This document shows, in pieces, positions 13,530 to 26,890 of a DNA stretch of 64,000 bases. This stretch comes from Crotophaga sulcirostris. Its lineage: Eukaryota > Chordata > Aves > Cuculiformes > Crotophagidae. Made by a program: the position numbers and the translations under genes. Position 1 is the first letter of the stretch, and each line of letters opens with the position of its first letter. The notes beneath the pieces are model-generated. The model was not told the origin of the DNA. It was given only the letters and a program-made list of their open reading frames with translations, and did no database searches. Location of the stretch: contig VYZB01000016.1 in NCBI GenBank assembly GCA_013397455.1, positions 1,554,439 through 1,618,438 of the forward strand, in the 5' to 3' direction.

Positions 13530-13669
13530 GCTGTAACTTTAGTTTCCAATCTGCAAGCCTCTTTCCTCTCATTTTCCTTCCCTTCCCCTGGTGGGAGGGA
13601 TGGAAGTTGGTAGTCCAACTGCTCGAGTTCAGCCAGTAATTTAGCCACATCAGGGCTAAAACCATGAGA

Positions 13670-13674
13670 CTATA
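13670..13674 (+). repeat. Target-site duplication CTATA, right copy
   Basis: Exact repeat of the five bases that precede the solo LTR. The pair fixes both LTR borders. Confidence 0.85.
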
Positions 13675-16585
13675 CATGTCGCAATATAAAGAAAGCACTG
13701 CACTTACGTATGGAAAAAATCAAGCACAAAAGGATAAAAGTTTTAGCCTTCCTAAGAAATGCCATAAGATTCGATAGAATTTTGAAAAGAATAATCATTT
13801 TCCAAATTTTTTGAATTAATAAATGCCATTTCATAGTTTTTTACTAAATTTGTAAAAAAATAAATGCACAGTGATAGGAGAGTTCCACTTCCTTCGCTGA
13901 AGGGCTGGGGAAATCACTTCCCATGGGCACTCTAAGACAACTTAGCCTCAGAAACAAAGCCATACCTCTTCCTTCCCTCACCCCCTTGAAATACACCTTT
14001 AAAAAGCAATTTATTTTGTTCTCCAAAGCATAAGGAAATAATAGGAGTTGTGACAGGACTCATGTCATGTGGTACATGGGTTAGTGCTTCAGTGAACAGA
14101 CTTATTAGCATTATTATTCTTCTTCTCTAGCAAGTTTACTCTGCTATTACAATTCTTGACTGGATGTTGAAGACAAAGTTCCACCCATTTTAGCCAACCC
14201 ACATACTAGACAGCTCAACTTCATTTGTTTCATTTTTAATAAAGCCTTCCTTTTTATTTTAATATCTAGGGAAGTTTATAATAGTTTGACACTGCTTCCA
14301 ATCATTCCAATCTTGAACATTTGTTGTCGCCAGTCAGACCCGAAGGAGGTCAGAATTGCCCTTCATTGTTATTCAGCATGTTAGCCTAGCATCAAAGAAA
14401 AAAAGCTAGGCCCATCATGTGCTTTGACCCTAAAACTAGAATAGCAAAACCCCAAGGCTACTCTTATTTACAACAGAAAAAGAAAAAAAATCCCCACATT
14501 TCAAGTTATTTGGAAGGATGCAAATGAAAATGAGGATAGAGCATACGTATGCCTAAAGTGGCATCAGCATTCTCAGAGTCTCTGTATAACCTGTATCATA
14601 TTGACAGTATATGTTAGATTTGTAATATTAAGAATAACTTTTTGTTCAAAGTCATGAAGGCCATAAATTTGCTTTTGTAATGCGCCTGCTGATATTTTGT
14701 TCATATTACATATTTTTAGGTTCTGCTACTTAAGAAGACTTCAAACTTGCAAAAAAAGTGAGGAGCACACAGAATGCTGCCTATTTCAACAATTAAATTA
14801 GCATACATCATCTTAGCAGACAGCACTATCAAAGAAAGATCTACAGATACCATTTAAACAACATAGCTTAAGTAGCAAAAATAAATCTTGCTGTGCAATG
14901 CTCACACTGTACTCTTTCCATTAAGATTTATTAGACAGTGGGGTCCTTATTATAGTTCTGGATAGAGACTGGATGCACTGTGACATGATGGGACTCCATC
15001 CCATCCATCACTGGGGAAGATAGAGTATTTCAGCACAGGCAGTACAACAAATATATTCAAAGAAAGCAGATATACTCAAAAGACTGTTTCTTAAGTGTAT
15101 TTTTATTAACAGTTAGGTCTGCTAATCTCCTTCATACTTCAGCTCAAAATTTTCTTTGTATTTGGAGTTATAGACCACCATATGCTGCTAACACAAAGTC
15201 CACGTTTTCTGCTGTCAAAGACAGAACAAACTTTTTCAGCATTTCATTAGCTGAAAATGTTGCACTCACCTTCCTAAAGAAAAAAAAGCCACCTGAAGAA
15301 AAAGTATATTTTGTTTTAAACAAGCAAGCAAGCAGGCACAAGCCAATTGGTCACTGTTGGGTGTCACTACTGAAAAATGAGTGAAACGACACACTGATCC
15401 CTAGTAGAATCATATCTGTCCTAAACTTTTCATATCACTTGTCTTGAGCACTAAGAAATCCAGTTCTTCTGAAGGGGTTGAAGTTAACAACTTTCTGAAC
15501 TGTTCCTTCCTTTGGCATATTGCACAGACATACACCATATGTATATCACAGCATTCTGCCTTAGATTATGTCACTGCTAAAAATCAAAGGTCTGTCACTC
15601 CTCATTTTAACTACACATATGCCACTTGCATAAAGATTGCAACTCCTTTAGTTTTGCTGATTTAAATAAAATATTTGGTTAGAAAGTAAAGTGAGACAGA
15701 CAAGATACTTCAATTGCCCTGTATTCCACCTTTAATAGCAAAGAACATAGAATGGCTGCAACTAATTAATTAATAATTTACAAATCACTAAGTATTCCCT
15801 GGTATACTTTATCTTTCTTTACTATCTAGAGGCCTCAGATAAGATGAGATTCCCATTGTAGAAATGTAAAGACTACGACCAACTAAAGAAATAAACAAGT
15901 CGGAATGGTTGGAAGGAATGAAAGCTTATGTATGTCCTACACGGCTTTTCACAGATGGGAAAACAAGACATATTGAATTACAATAAGATTGTTCAAGGGC
16001 ATGAACAATTTTGTAGTAATTTCTGTAGTTCTCATGGAAAGATATAAATTATATAGGTAATCAGTTTCAGACCTTTCATATCTGAGCCCAGAATCTTAAA
16101 TTATATCCTAATAATTTTCACAAAACAATCTCTAAAACAGTAATTTATAAGTTATTGGGTGAAAGAAGACCTTACTTTTTAATTAAATAATATAACTTTT
16201 CATACCTTCACTATTTCATAATATTCTCATTCCTCAGAATTACCAAACATGATGGAATTTATTGTCATGACACACCTCCTTCTTTTCACTATGCTCTCTA
16301 ACAGAATTCATATACTGGACAAAGGTACAACATTTTTACCTATTGAAACTATGCACTACTAGAAATACCTTGGGAAGGTCTTTGATGGGATTTTTGGTTT
16401 GTTGTTTTTGACCTGTTTGTTGATATTGGTAATGTTACTACAATAAAGCAGTTGTTTTTACAATTTATACAAGTGTTCTGCCCCACAGAACCAGTGTTAC
16501 GGCATATGTTCATTAAGAAATTTATTTTATATCTCCTATAGGTTCACTTTTACCCACATTAACATTTTTGTGCTTCTGTTGCAGG

Positions 16586-16624
16586 AGTTTCACAAACTAG
16601 TTTCACAAACTAGTTTCACAAACA
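16586..16624 (+). repeat. 13-bp tandem triplicate
   Basis: AGTTTCACAAACT is repeated three times head to tail; the last copy ends in A instead of T. The near-identity of copies suggests a recent slippage event. Confidence 0.9.
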
Positions 16625-19600
16625 AAACTATCATCTCAGTACTGCCTTCTTTAATTGGTAAAACAGATTATGAAGAGCTGGGAGAGTTCGATAATATGAA
16701 TATAATCTTATGAATTTCGGCTGCATATTCCACCTTTCATTTACAAAATAATGAGAGAGTCTCCCAAGTATATATTGAATATAAATGATCCAACTTCTTA
16801 CTTTCATTGTACATTATCAGTACAGTTGCAAACATTCTTGCTATCTACCCTGCTTATTAGCTCATATATAACAAATGATCGAATAAAAGCACGTTGTTCC
16901 GTGAGGAATTCAACTGAATGACCTTTCACCCCACCTCTCCATCCCCCCAATATTCTTCTGAAAAAAGTCTTGAAAATACTTGTAATTTTGTGATTTTTAA
17001 AGGTTTTTTTCTCTCAAATCAAATTAGCAAGCTCAAAAAATAGTGCAATATTGTTGCTTACCTAACAGCAACATCAGCTGTAATTAAAGTTGTTAGACAG
17101 TAATTGGAGGATTTTTCCAGATCTAGTTGTATTAATAGATACTGCAATGGTTGTACACTTAATTCAGATTCATTAAAATATATAGCATTCCCAGGCTTCT
17201 CTCGATAAGATATCTCAATAAGTTATTATGCCTTTGAACCTGACAAAATTAGATTCATCTTTAGGCCTTTGATGGCAACAAATTATTCAGATAAGCCAAA
17301 TCACCTGTGGTCCTCAGCGCACTAACTGTAACAAGAAGGTGGCTACTATCAGTAAGACAAGTTTACTATAAACCAAGAAAACGGAAAATAAAGAGCAATT
17401 AAACATACAGAATGATGCTCGGGGTTAGAGAAACTGAGCTAATAAACCTTGAACCAATAACAGGAGCACAGAGCCTAGTAGGGCAAATTGCTGGCATTCT
17501 GGCCCACAGGATGCATGGATTTCATTCATTTCGAAGCTCACCATCACGAAAACGTAAGAGTGGAATGGAGATAAGCCAAAAGACAGTATTTCACTAGCTG
17601 ATAGCTCAGAAGAGACAAAAGCATAGCTGATAACAGTAAAATAAACAAGGCCTACACTTCTGTGCTACTCTGATACTGAGGAACCTGTATGGTTATTTTT
17701 CATTTATATTTGTCCCTATATAAGAATAGTATTCAAATAGCAGAAAACAATATTTTAAAGTTTAAAAAATCTGTCCTGAGGCATTGCATTTTTTCAGTAT
17801 GAAAAACAGTTCTAGAACTATAGATTGTTAAGAGGTTTTCTTTAATAACATGGTTATTACTCCTTTGAATATTCACACTTATTTCTGAACTTCCCTACAC
17901 TGCTATGAGCAAGACCTGCTGAATATACTTGCAAGCCGAGTAAGGAGATACATAGCACTTACAACACCATTACTACTGAAGACGTAAAAAGGCTGAACTG
18001 ATACCACCTCCAAATACATACTACACAACCAGGTCAATAAACTGACTTTAACGATTTCTAAAATCTCAGACATTAGAGCAGATATTTATCCTCTACATAT
18101 ACATAAAAGCCCAATTCTGCTTCTGTTGAAAATCTTATGTTTACAATGGCATTGTTGTAATGTGCAAGAAATATGACTGCATAACAGAAATGTGGATATT
18201 TTATTAGTGATAGTCAGAAAATTCTACACCAATACGAGAATTTGTCAAGCATTATGTCATACAGAAATCTAGTTTCAGTTTTAAAGCAAACGATTGCATA
18301 TTCTGAAAAGAGAGCACACTGAATTAGTCATTTCCATTAAAACTATGAAGAAGGATTGCCTAGCAACCAAGGTAATTAATTCAGAGATTAAAATAAACAC
18401 TGTGACACTGACAGAGCAACTGTTATTCTATCCCAGAAACCATAAAGACACTCAGAAAAGAGGATAGTGTTTCATTAATTTTTCTTAACAAAGGAAAAAC
18501 AATTTCGTAAAATGAGACATAATGAACAAAAAATAAAAACAGACAAAGCAATTGCATAAAGTAAATGCAAATAATTGCCCTTTTTTACATAACATCACTA
18601 AAATGAAAAATATAGAAAGTTTTTTATATTCTGACAGTAGTGAACAAATTGCTGTGAAGGTTTCTGACATGTTTTCCCATTTGCAGAGAGAATATTTGTT
18701 TCATTACATTCATTCCATGAAAGTATTCTATATTCTAGTACTTACTAGCTTAATTTATGACCATGCCTACCTGAAAAAACTCTGCAGCATCACTACCCAC
18801 TACTACCCTTAGTTAAATTATTCCTCATCACTTTCCTGTAGGGAAGCTTTTAAATGATACAGTTTATCACATTGAGGATGTTATGGAAAAAAAAACACAA
18901 CAGATTAAGGACAGTAAGGATGACTGCAATAATTTAGCTTAATGACTATTACTCTTACATTGCTTGTTACATCTGGGCCGTTGTGTAATTCATTGTCCCT
19001 GAAGGACTACAAAAAGCCCAGCAAAATTATCCCTTTAGAAATTAAAAAAAAAACATATTCTATAGCAACACTGAAGTCTACTGCCTTGTCAGGATATTAA
19101 ATTATAGGAATTATTTCATATCAGCAATTCCTGAGTGGCAGTACCTTCAGACCTCTAGCTGCAGACAGTCCATTTTTCCAGCTTGAACTACAGAATTTAT
19201 ATTCAATCAAAAAAAAAATCAGGAATTATGAGTGCATGAAGAATCAAAAGAGAAAAATTAGATCCCAGAGGATATTACCAGATCTAAAAAATGCAGTAGC
19301 TATGTCAAATCTAGGTGAGTCTGTATTAAGAGATAATAATAAAAATAAAACAATATGAGAAATACATTGAGACAGACAATAGGAATAACAGTGTCTTAGA
19401 AGGTAACTCCCCAGACTCAGAGGTAACTACACTCTTCTGTCAGGAAAGAGCAGTATATTTCAGTTCATTGATTATGTATAACATCCACAAAACACACCCA
19501 CAGCTAGATACATGTACTTCGAAATACGCAGATTTCAAGACATTAATCCCATTCAAGAAAGGCAGAGATGGCTAAACGGGATTTCAAAAGTTACGGTTGT

Positions 19601-20148
19601 CAATAAACATGTAATAAGAGTACACATTCTCATCTTCTAAAAGGGGATGTGACAGGTGATAATGGAAGGATATCTGCTGGAAGCACAGGCAATACAGATA
19701 GTATGGGAATATGCAACAGATCAAAATGAAGAAAAGCTTAACAGCTAAAGTCCTCTATATGCAAACACTTTCATAAATTCAATAAAAGATCCCAAGTGCC
19801 CATAACAGGTTCCTCTGTATCTTAAATATTTAATGTACCAGATGGGGAGGGAGGAGAAAAATACCTTGTCTGAACCGTTAGCATAAGTACAGCTGATCTT
19901 AAAGACCTACTCACCACTAGGTTATAATTACTCCACTGTTTTCACTAGTGAACAATGTTCATAAATCTAGAATAATTTTGAAAGATGACATCTTTGAGAA
20001 ATGGAAACCTCCACATGCTGTTGAACAGTTGAAATAAGTTTACTTTGTATTTTTTTGCCTTAATGTCACATGGGTATAGTATACATGTTTTACTAAAGTC
20101 ATAGGATAGCCACAGTGATAAGCGTTTTTTAGATTACTTTTATTGTAT

Positions 20149-20186
20149 GAATGGTATTATAAAATTAGAATGGTATTATAAAACTA
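20149..20186 (+). repeat. 19-bp tandem duplication
   Basis: GAATGGTATTATAAAATTA is followed directly by a copy with a single T-to-C difference. It is a simple local duplication with no sign of function. Confidence 0.9.
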
Positions 20187-21260
20187 GAAGATACTCCTGC
20201 AAACTCTACATATACCTGACAATAGTATCTTTTCTCCCTTTAACAGTACAGTTTATATGGCAAAAATCTCAGAAACAAACACCATTTTCCATGTTCACAG
20301 TAGACATTACCAGAGTCCAGAAGCTTGTAATGACAGAAAGGCTTGTAATAGACCCTCAGCTCAGGATTTATCAAATATCTACTCCACTCTGTCAAACTGT
20401 TTGCTCCCCATCTCTACTCTACCCCACAAAACACAAGCAGCTAACCAACAAACTGCTTTAGACCTGCACTAGAAGAACAAATGTCTCACCTATAGCTCGT
20501 TAGAAGAGGACACAGAAGTATAACACCAGTGTCAGTCCTTCCACTAGCAAAAGGAATTTAATGAAATTAAACTCCCTTGTAATCTTAGAAAGCAGACTAT
20601 GACCATGTTGCAGAGAAAAAGGTAGGTCACTAGTAGCCTGCCTTGAGGAAAATTTTGTCTTCACAGCAAATTTGATGATCAGCTTGGCTTAAATACATGA
20701 AAAAGACACACTAGCAAAACATTTTAATACCACTAGAAGGTCCAATTTACCTTGCCCAAGAGCGAATCCAAACTCTAGTAATTCAAAGGAAAAACACAAA
20801 CAAAAATTCTTGAAAATTACAGCAGAAAAGAATAAAATAATACTTTCCTGCAACCAGCAGACAGTCACATGAGAACTCAAAGCATATCAACCTACTGTAA
20901 TACCGTGCAAAACCAAACAAAACAAAAAAGCAGCTGATAAACTCTTTACTATCTTCCTTCCAGGCTTCTCTCAGACCCTATTAAATTTCATCATCATATC
21001 CTTGCATTGATTTCCTGTCAAAATCCTGATGGCTACATGCAAATTACTCCATGGAATTGTTAGGTCTTAATCTTAAAGACTGTGTATGTGCTTCTTTTTT
21101 GCTTATATGAATAACTAGTATTAAACTAATGGAATTACTCACAGTGCATGACATCCACTATGTAAATATAATTCTTTGCAGGATCAGAGCCTTGGTCATT
21201 ATTTTCCAGATTTTGAAGTTACATATGTCTATAATTTTAGAAGCATTATATTACCTTAAA

Positions 21261-21665
21261 ATCACAGAATCATAGAATGGTTTGGGTTGGAAGGGACCTT
21301 AAAGATCACCCAGTTCCAACCCCCTGCCATGGGTAGGGACACCTCCCACCAGCCCAGGCTGCTCCAGGCCCCATCCAGCCTGGTCTTGAACACCTCCAGG
21401 GAGGGGGCACCCACAGCTTCCCTGGGCAACCTGGGCCAGGGCCTCACCACCCTCATCATGAAGAATTTCTTCCTAATATCTGAGCTAAATCTTCCCCCTT
21501 CCAATTTAAAGCCATTCCACCTTGTCTTATCACTACATGCCGTTGTAAAAGTCCCTCCCCAGCTTTCTTGTAGGCCCCCTCCAGGTACTGGAAGGCCGCT
21601 ATGAGGTCTTCCCAGAGCCTTCTCTCCTCCAGGCTGAACAAGCTCAACTCTCTCAGCCTGTCAAG
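21261..21665 (-). mobile_element. CR1: CR1 LINE, 5'-truncated, ORF2 C-terminus plus 3' UTR
   Basis: Minus-strand CR1 copy of about 405 bp. Read on the plus strand it opens with the complement of the CR1 3' terminus (ATCACAGAATCATAGAATGG) and the highly characteristic GGTTGGAAGGGACC block. It continues into complement of the end of the reverse-transcriptase ORF2: minus-strand frames near 21456-21647 and 21262-21504 show LSLFSLEERRL-like and VRPWPRLPREAVGAPSLEVF-like segments, the usual C-terminal CR1 motifs. The two segments lie in different frames, so the coding region is frameshifted. It ends within sequence corresponding to CTCTCTCAGCCTGTC. It is rather well preserved compared with the other copies here. 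Confidence 0.95.
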
Positions 21666-22213
21666 GCAATATATGCCTTTTCAAGCAAATGCTACTCTTT
21701 TCTACAACATTGGTGGGTAGTATGAATTAAAGTGGTCCTTAATAGTCGACTACGACTATGAATTTTCCAGCAAAAGTGAAGCATTATGTAGAAAATACCG
21801 GCAAGACTAAATAGAAGAAAAGTTTTATGGGTCAAAAGAATAGATCTCAAGCTAATTATGAAACAATATCTTGTTTTCCAAGAGTTCATTTTGATCTAGT
21901 TCAGCCATCTAGTTCAGTAATGTGGTAATAAAATGTTTTTGAATAGCATGAGAACCACAAAGAGAATCTGTAGTTGTTTATAAGGAACTGCAACCTACAA
22001 CTGTGAGAAAAGGCAAGAGAGCAAAGGATGGTTGTGCTTATTCGTAATGTTAAGAGTGTATGTTGGTCAGAAGTAGCAGTCAGCCTCTCCGTAAGAAATA
22101 AGAAGGCTGACAAAGTCTCCAAAGACTGTTGCAATACTATATTGAAGCATTGTAACAAATTGGAAAAGCATTTTATATATCTAACATACTCAGACTATTT
22201 AATGAGAAAGTAA
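21666..22213. other. Spacer between two CR1 copies
   Basis: About 550 bp of AT-rich sequence between two minus-strand CR1 insertions. Nothing recognised in it. Confidence 0.6.
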
Positions 22214-22516
22214 ATCACAGAATCATGGAATGTTTTGGGTTGGAAGGGACCTTAAAGATCATCTAGTTCCAACACCCCTGTCATGGACAAGGACACCTCC
22301 CACTAGATCAGGTTGCTCAGAGCCTAATCCAACCCGGCCAGTGATGGGGCCCTCATGATTTTTCTGGGCAACCTGTGCCACTGTCTCACCACTCATGGTA
22401 AAAAATATCTTCCTAATGTCTAATCAAAATCTACCCTCTTTCAGTTTAAAACTGTTACCCCTTGTCCCATCAGTACACTCCCTGACAGAGTCCCTTCCCA
22501 CCTTTCCTGTAGGTTG
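22214..22516 (-). mobile_element. CR1: CR1 LINE, 5'-truncated 3' end
   Basis: Minus-strand CR1 of about 300 bp, covering the 3' UTR and the last part of ORF2. The plus strand shows the complement of the 3' terminus (ATCACAGAATCATGGAATG), the GGTTGGAAGGGACC block, then TCTTCCTAATGTCTAATC and CTTGTCCCATCAGTACACTC, which are the complement of the ORF2 C-terminal region. The last 173 bp nearly match the plus-strand copy at 12,505-12,677. The sequence loses CR1 similarity at an A-run near 22,517. No intact frame remains. Confidence 0.93.
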
Positions 22517-25367
22517 TAAAAAAAAATCACTGTATTTGTGTCATTCAGCTAGAAATGCAGGTTCCTTTTCTATATAGGAGCTGTTTATCAACAAGTCATG
22601 AACAAAGGCAAACCATATTAAGTGGGAGGCATTTCACGCTAAAGCTACTCAGTTTAAAAATCAATAATACAACATTCAATAACATAATTGAATATCTTTT
22701 TGCACGCAGTGGTCAGTAGTCAATGGTCCCTTTCTCAAGGCAATTTCAGTCATTTACTTTAATCCTCAGTTATGAATATTGAGTTACTATGTACAATGAC
22801 TTAGTAACTTACTACATGCTCTTTACTGGTATATAAACTTTTATGTAAAACACTATCTTTTAAAAGTTTATAAGTTCTTTTGTGCCATAGGTAGAATACC
22901 AAATATTATTGATTTTACCATTATTATTATAACTTAAAAATATCTTTTCATGGACATCAATCAGGGTTTTTCACACTGGACTAATCCAACAGTCAGAGAG
23001 GCTGAATTTGAGTTCACTGTGTCCAGTAGCAGATACTACATCCACTTTCTTCTAACGCAGCTACCTGACCTGTTTAACATTGTACTCAGGTAGAGCACAG
23101 AGACATTTGTCTGCTTTGAGTTACAGCAGCACCTTCTGCATAGTTGTTGCCCACCTCCACTGAAAAAGAACCATATCAAATGTAAACATCCTAGAGAGCA
23201 GATACAGTCTCCAAGTTGCACCATGAACATTGTAAATAAGTTATGTAGAAAAATGTATCTGAAAATATAATTTTCACCATAGAGGTCACAAAAGAAGTAG
23301 GCCAATAAAGAGCAAGAAATTGCTGAATATAAATCATTTCATACATATGTCATGAGAATGTAGTAAGTTATTTAACTGATAAAAGGCAAGGATTAATTTA
23401 CTGGAAAAATTAAGGTAACTTTAGCTTGTCTGTTGCCATTCAGGCAACAGGAAATTTATTCCTCCACTGAGCAACTTCACAGTTAGTTAGGTAATCCTTA
23501 TATGCTCCCTTAAGTGACACCAAGAGTATGCCTCTCTCTGGAACAAATGTCCTTCTTCTCTAATATATAAATGTTAATTCTTCTATACTTTGTAAGGAAG
23601 GGTAAATGGTCTGGTTTATATTACTTAAACTGTGTATTTAATTCTCGTTATCCAATAGGAACACCTGAGAATCTGCAGTTCCTGGTAGTATTACCAAAGA
23701 CTTATCACAAACCACAACAATATATAAAAATTATTCAGAGAGGGTTCAACAAGTAGGCTATTTATGTATTTGGTAGCATGCCTAGAATGCCATGAAATTG
23801 AAGATCTTCCATAAATTCCCACATCATATTCTCAGGCCACTTGGGCTTTATGGGTCAAAATGTATGACTTGAATTTTCTCAAAAGACCAAGCAGATGACC
23901 AGATAAAACCTAAAATATGAGGGTCTTACTCATCTCTGCATTGTACTTTTATAAGCCACTAAAAAGACTGACTGTGAGTTTCTTTGTAACTTTCTATGCC
24001 ACCATAATAGCTAGAGAGTCTTGTCATTTTTCTTTCTTTTCTTTTTTTTTTTTTCCAAAAAATATCAGAAAGAAAATCACCCCAAATCACAAATACTTAC
24101 TAACATGAAAGGTTAAAGAACGATTGTAAGACTTCGGACTTATTTACTGATAGGACAGGAACAACAGAACTAGCAACAGTGCTAACTTTTCCATGGCCTT
24201 CCAACTCTAGTGCCAACTCGGACCCATAACAGTCTGCACAATATCTTGCCCACCACAGCCCAGATTCTCCTTGTCATACTAGAGAAACTTACCATCAAGC
24301 AACTCACCATGCATCAAGTTCTGCAAGCAGATTCTAGCCTGTAAGCATTAACAAGTTTCAAATCATTCTCAGTACCATTTGTAACTTGCACAGAGTATAA
24401 AACTTTTGAAGGTACAGGGTTATCTGAAGTGAGATGTGTAATAGGAGGGTAATAGATGGGGAGCAAACAATTTGGTAGATGGAAGTGGAACACAACAAGG
24501 TGTTTGTATCGTCTTTCTTCTGGAGAGGTGAGGATGGATCTCTGTGCCATCCAAGCATAGGATGAGTACCTGGCTTGGTCAGGTTTCTCATCTACTCCCT
24601 AAGATGCCAACCAAAACCATGACACCAGCAGCTCAGGATTTACTCCTGTACAAAAATATGTAAGGCTAAGTTCTTTGCTATGGCTAAACACGTCCGTACT
24701 TGAGAGCTGCAAAGAGACATCCCAAGCTCTTCTCATGGTTGTTTTCTAGAGGTTTTTAAATTGATTCAAAAATATGCCAGCTCTTTACTATTGCATATAG
24801 CTTAATGGAGTAAGAGAAGACTTGGTGGGAAATCAGGGGGTGGCAGGCTTTGAGGAATAACAGAAAAAAGTTAAGCTGATTCACCAGTAGCAAAGGGTGT
24901 CACTACACTGTGGAGCCTCCCACACTGGCTACATCACCTTGCTAGGCAAGGGTACACAGTACCATCTTCCTCCACCAGAGAAACTAAGCCAGCAGGTCAA
25001 CAGTGATAACTTTCCTATGAACATGAAGTGATATAATTTCCTTTTCCAACTAAGAGAATCTTTCCTATCTCTCATTTCTTTAAGATAAAACCAAGCTTGT
25101 TCTCCTTTCCCTCACCTATTCATAACTTCAGAATAGTTGGAAATTGTCAACAGTTACAATACTACCTTAGTAATATTACAACATTTTCACAGAAGCCATG
25201 AACATAGCATGACTACTGTTTTACCAGTTGTGTTTAAATTGCGCTTAAGTTACACATTCAATATTTTAGAAAGAAATTCTGAATTTATTCTTCTAATAAT
25301 ACTTTATGTAAAGGTTCTTAAATGCTTTATTTATCAACATTAATTTGCAAATATCAATGTAGTAATA
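22517..25367. other. Non-coding stretch up to the assembly gap
   Basis: AT-rich sequence with no gene, transposon or RNA that I recognise. A pyrimidine run lies near 24,028-24,054. Confidence 0.6.
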
Positions 25368-25409
25368 NNNNNNNNNNNNNNNNNNNNNNNNNNNNNNNNN
25401 NNNNNNNNN
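25368..25409. other. Assembly gap (42 N)
   Basis: A run of 42 undetermined bases. The flanks are ordinary AT-rich unique sequence, so the gap gives no hint of what is missing, and the true length is unknown. Confidence 1.
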
Positions 25410-26858
25410 TTGAGAGTCTAAAATGGAAGACATTTAGAAACACTCTACTTTAAAACACATTCTATAGGTCCTGTCTGAAAGACTAAACATTAGTGTCTTT
25501 CATTCTTTTAACTCTAATATTGTCTTCCTCTACTTCCATATCCATTTCCAACTTCCAAACCCCTCTGAAGGTCTTCCAAGTTGTATTGCTTATTCGTTTC
25601 TTCTTTTCATCATATTGCCCCTCTTCAACATCCACCAGCATGATCACCTCTACTCTTTGTTCCCCGTTGTGCCTTAATGCAAAGCTATCCCTGTTTAATC
25701 ACTTCACTATGCTTCTAAACTGTCTTTCTTCAAATTCCTCCTTAATGTCCAATTTTACCTATATAAAATCATCCTGCTACTGATTGAGAAGTAGGATGTC
25801 ACCAGCTATGACTTAATTAATAAATACGTGGCACTTGACATCTTACATGTTCCCAGAAGAAATTTAAAAAATGTTCTAGAATTTCATTTCCGTGCCTTCC
25901 AGATGCTAAAAAGAAAGTGTTTCCAAAGGAAACTGAGAAGCAGGACAGCAGTCACACAGAGCTACTTTTGCTTCTCATATACCAATAGTGCAGTGAATGC
26001 ACCTTTTGCTGAAGTCTAGTTTTATACCAGAACTGTAACAAATGTACTGCTGCTCTCACATGGCTAGTAAAAAGATACATTTTTGTTAAAGTTGATACTC
26101 AATTTATTGTGACATTTATTTGCTATACAGTCGTATTGTCATAACTACTGGGAAAGAAAAAGAAACTTTCACTATGTAAAACAAATAAAAATTATTCAGA
26201 AACTGCCTGAGTATAAATTATCAGAGGTGTAATAAATGTAAACAGAAGAGTCATCCTTGCATTTAGTACTAACTTGGCGATATTTTAGCAACTGTTATTT
26301 GGAACAATGTTGTTCCAAGATGGCTGCAGTATAACTTCTGGGAGGACTACTGAAGTCCTAGAAGATGACTAGTAAGAAGGAGATGAAAATATTGGGAGAA
26401 GGAGCAGGGGGGAGGGGTAGGGCAAAAAAATTTAACTTTGTGGACGCTACTTTATTTTATTGGACTATGAGAGTTGGCATGGACAAGCTAACAGAATATT
26501 TAAGCCATTTTTTGTGTCAAAGGGCTTCCTTCATAGGGCCCTAGAAAATTCACAGTTCTGATAATTAATACCTATTTGGTGTTTCTCTTTGACCCTCACA
26601 ATTGTGATGCTCCAATTTTGATTTCTCTGCAGCTAAAAAAGACTTAATTTGCATTTCTTACATGCCAGAATTGGAGTTTCCTTAATTCTCCACCTCACTC
26701 CCCCAAAGCAAAAGCTTTGTGACAAGACATCAATGTTGCTGGCTCGTCTCAGAAACCAGCCACATTATAAGATATCAGCAGGAATTATGCATTCTAATCT
26801 CATAAATTGGTTGAAAATTATTCTGAAATTGTGAAATGGGATATTAACTATCAAAATA

Positions 26859-26890
26859 TTTGATGTAAGATGACTTTGATGTAAGATGAA
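26859..26890 (+). repeat. 16-bp tandem duplication
   Basis: TTTGATGTAAGATGAC is followed directly by the same word ending in A. It is a local slippage duplication. Confidence 0.9.

Larger units (their letters stand above)
12959..13669 (+). mobile_element. Solo LTR of an endogenous retrovirus (711 bp)
   Basis: A complete long terminal repeat without internal genes, the usual product of recombination between the two LTRs of a provirus. It opens with TGTTATAGTTT and closes with AAAACCATGAGA, imperfect inverted ends; the canonical final CA appears changed to GA. A TATAAAA box lies at 13249-13255, with a plausible transcription start about 25-30 bp downstream. An ATTAAA polyadenylation signal lies at 13524-13529, followed by a U5-like pyrimidine-rich tail. 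The element is bracketed by perfect 5-bp duplications (CTATA). A 5-bp duplication fits ERVL-type elements and is also seen in some class I elements, so the class is inferred. The open frames inside it are chance. Confidence 0.9.
13675..21260. other. Non-coding stretch, no gene recognised
   Basis: AT-rich sequence with no recognised gene, transposon or RNA. It includes an (AAGC)n microsatellite at 15321-15336, a 13-bp triplicate at 16586-16624 and a 19-bp duplication at 20149-20186. Open frames stay near 100 codons or less and carry no domain. Confidence 0.6.

Noticed and set aside
21287..21604. 105-codon plus-strand open frame
   Set aside because: It is antisense to the minus-strand CR1 copy at 21,261-21,665 and reflects its GC-rich composition.
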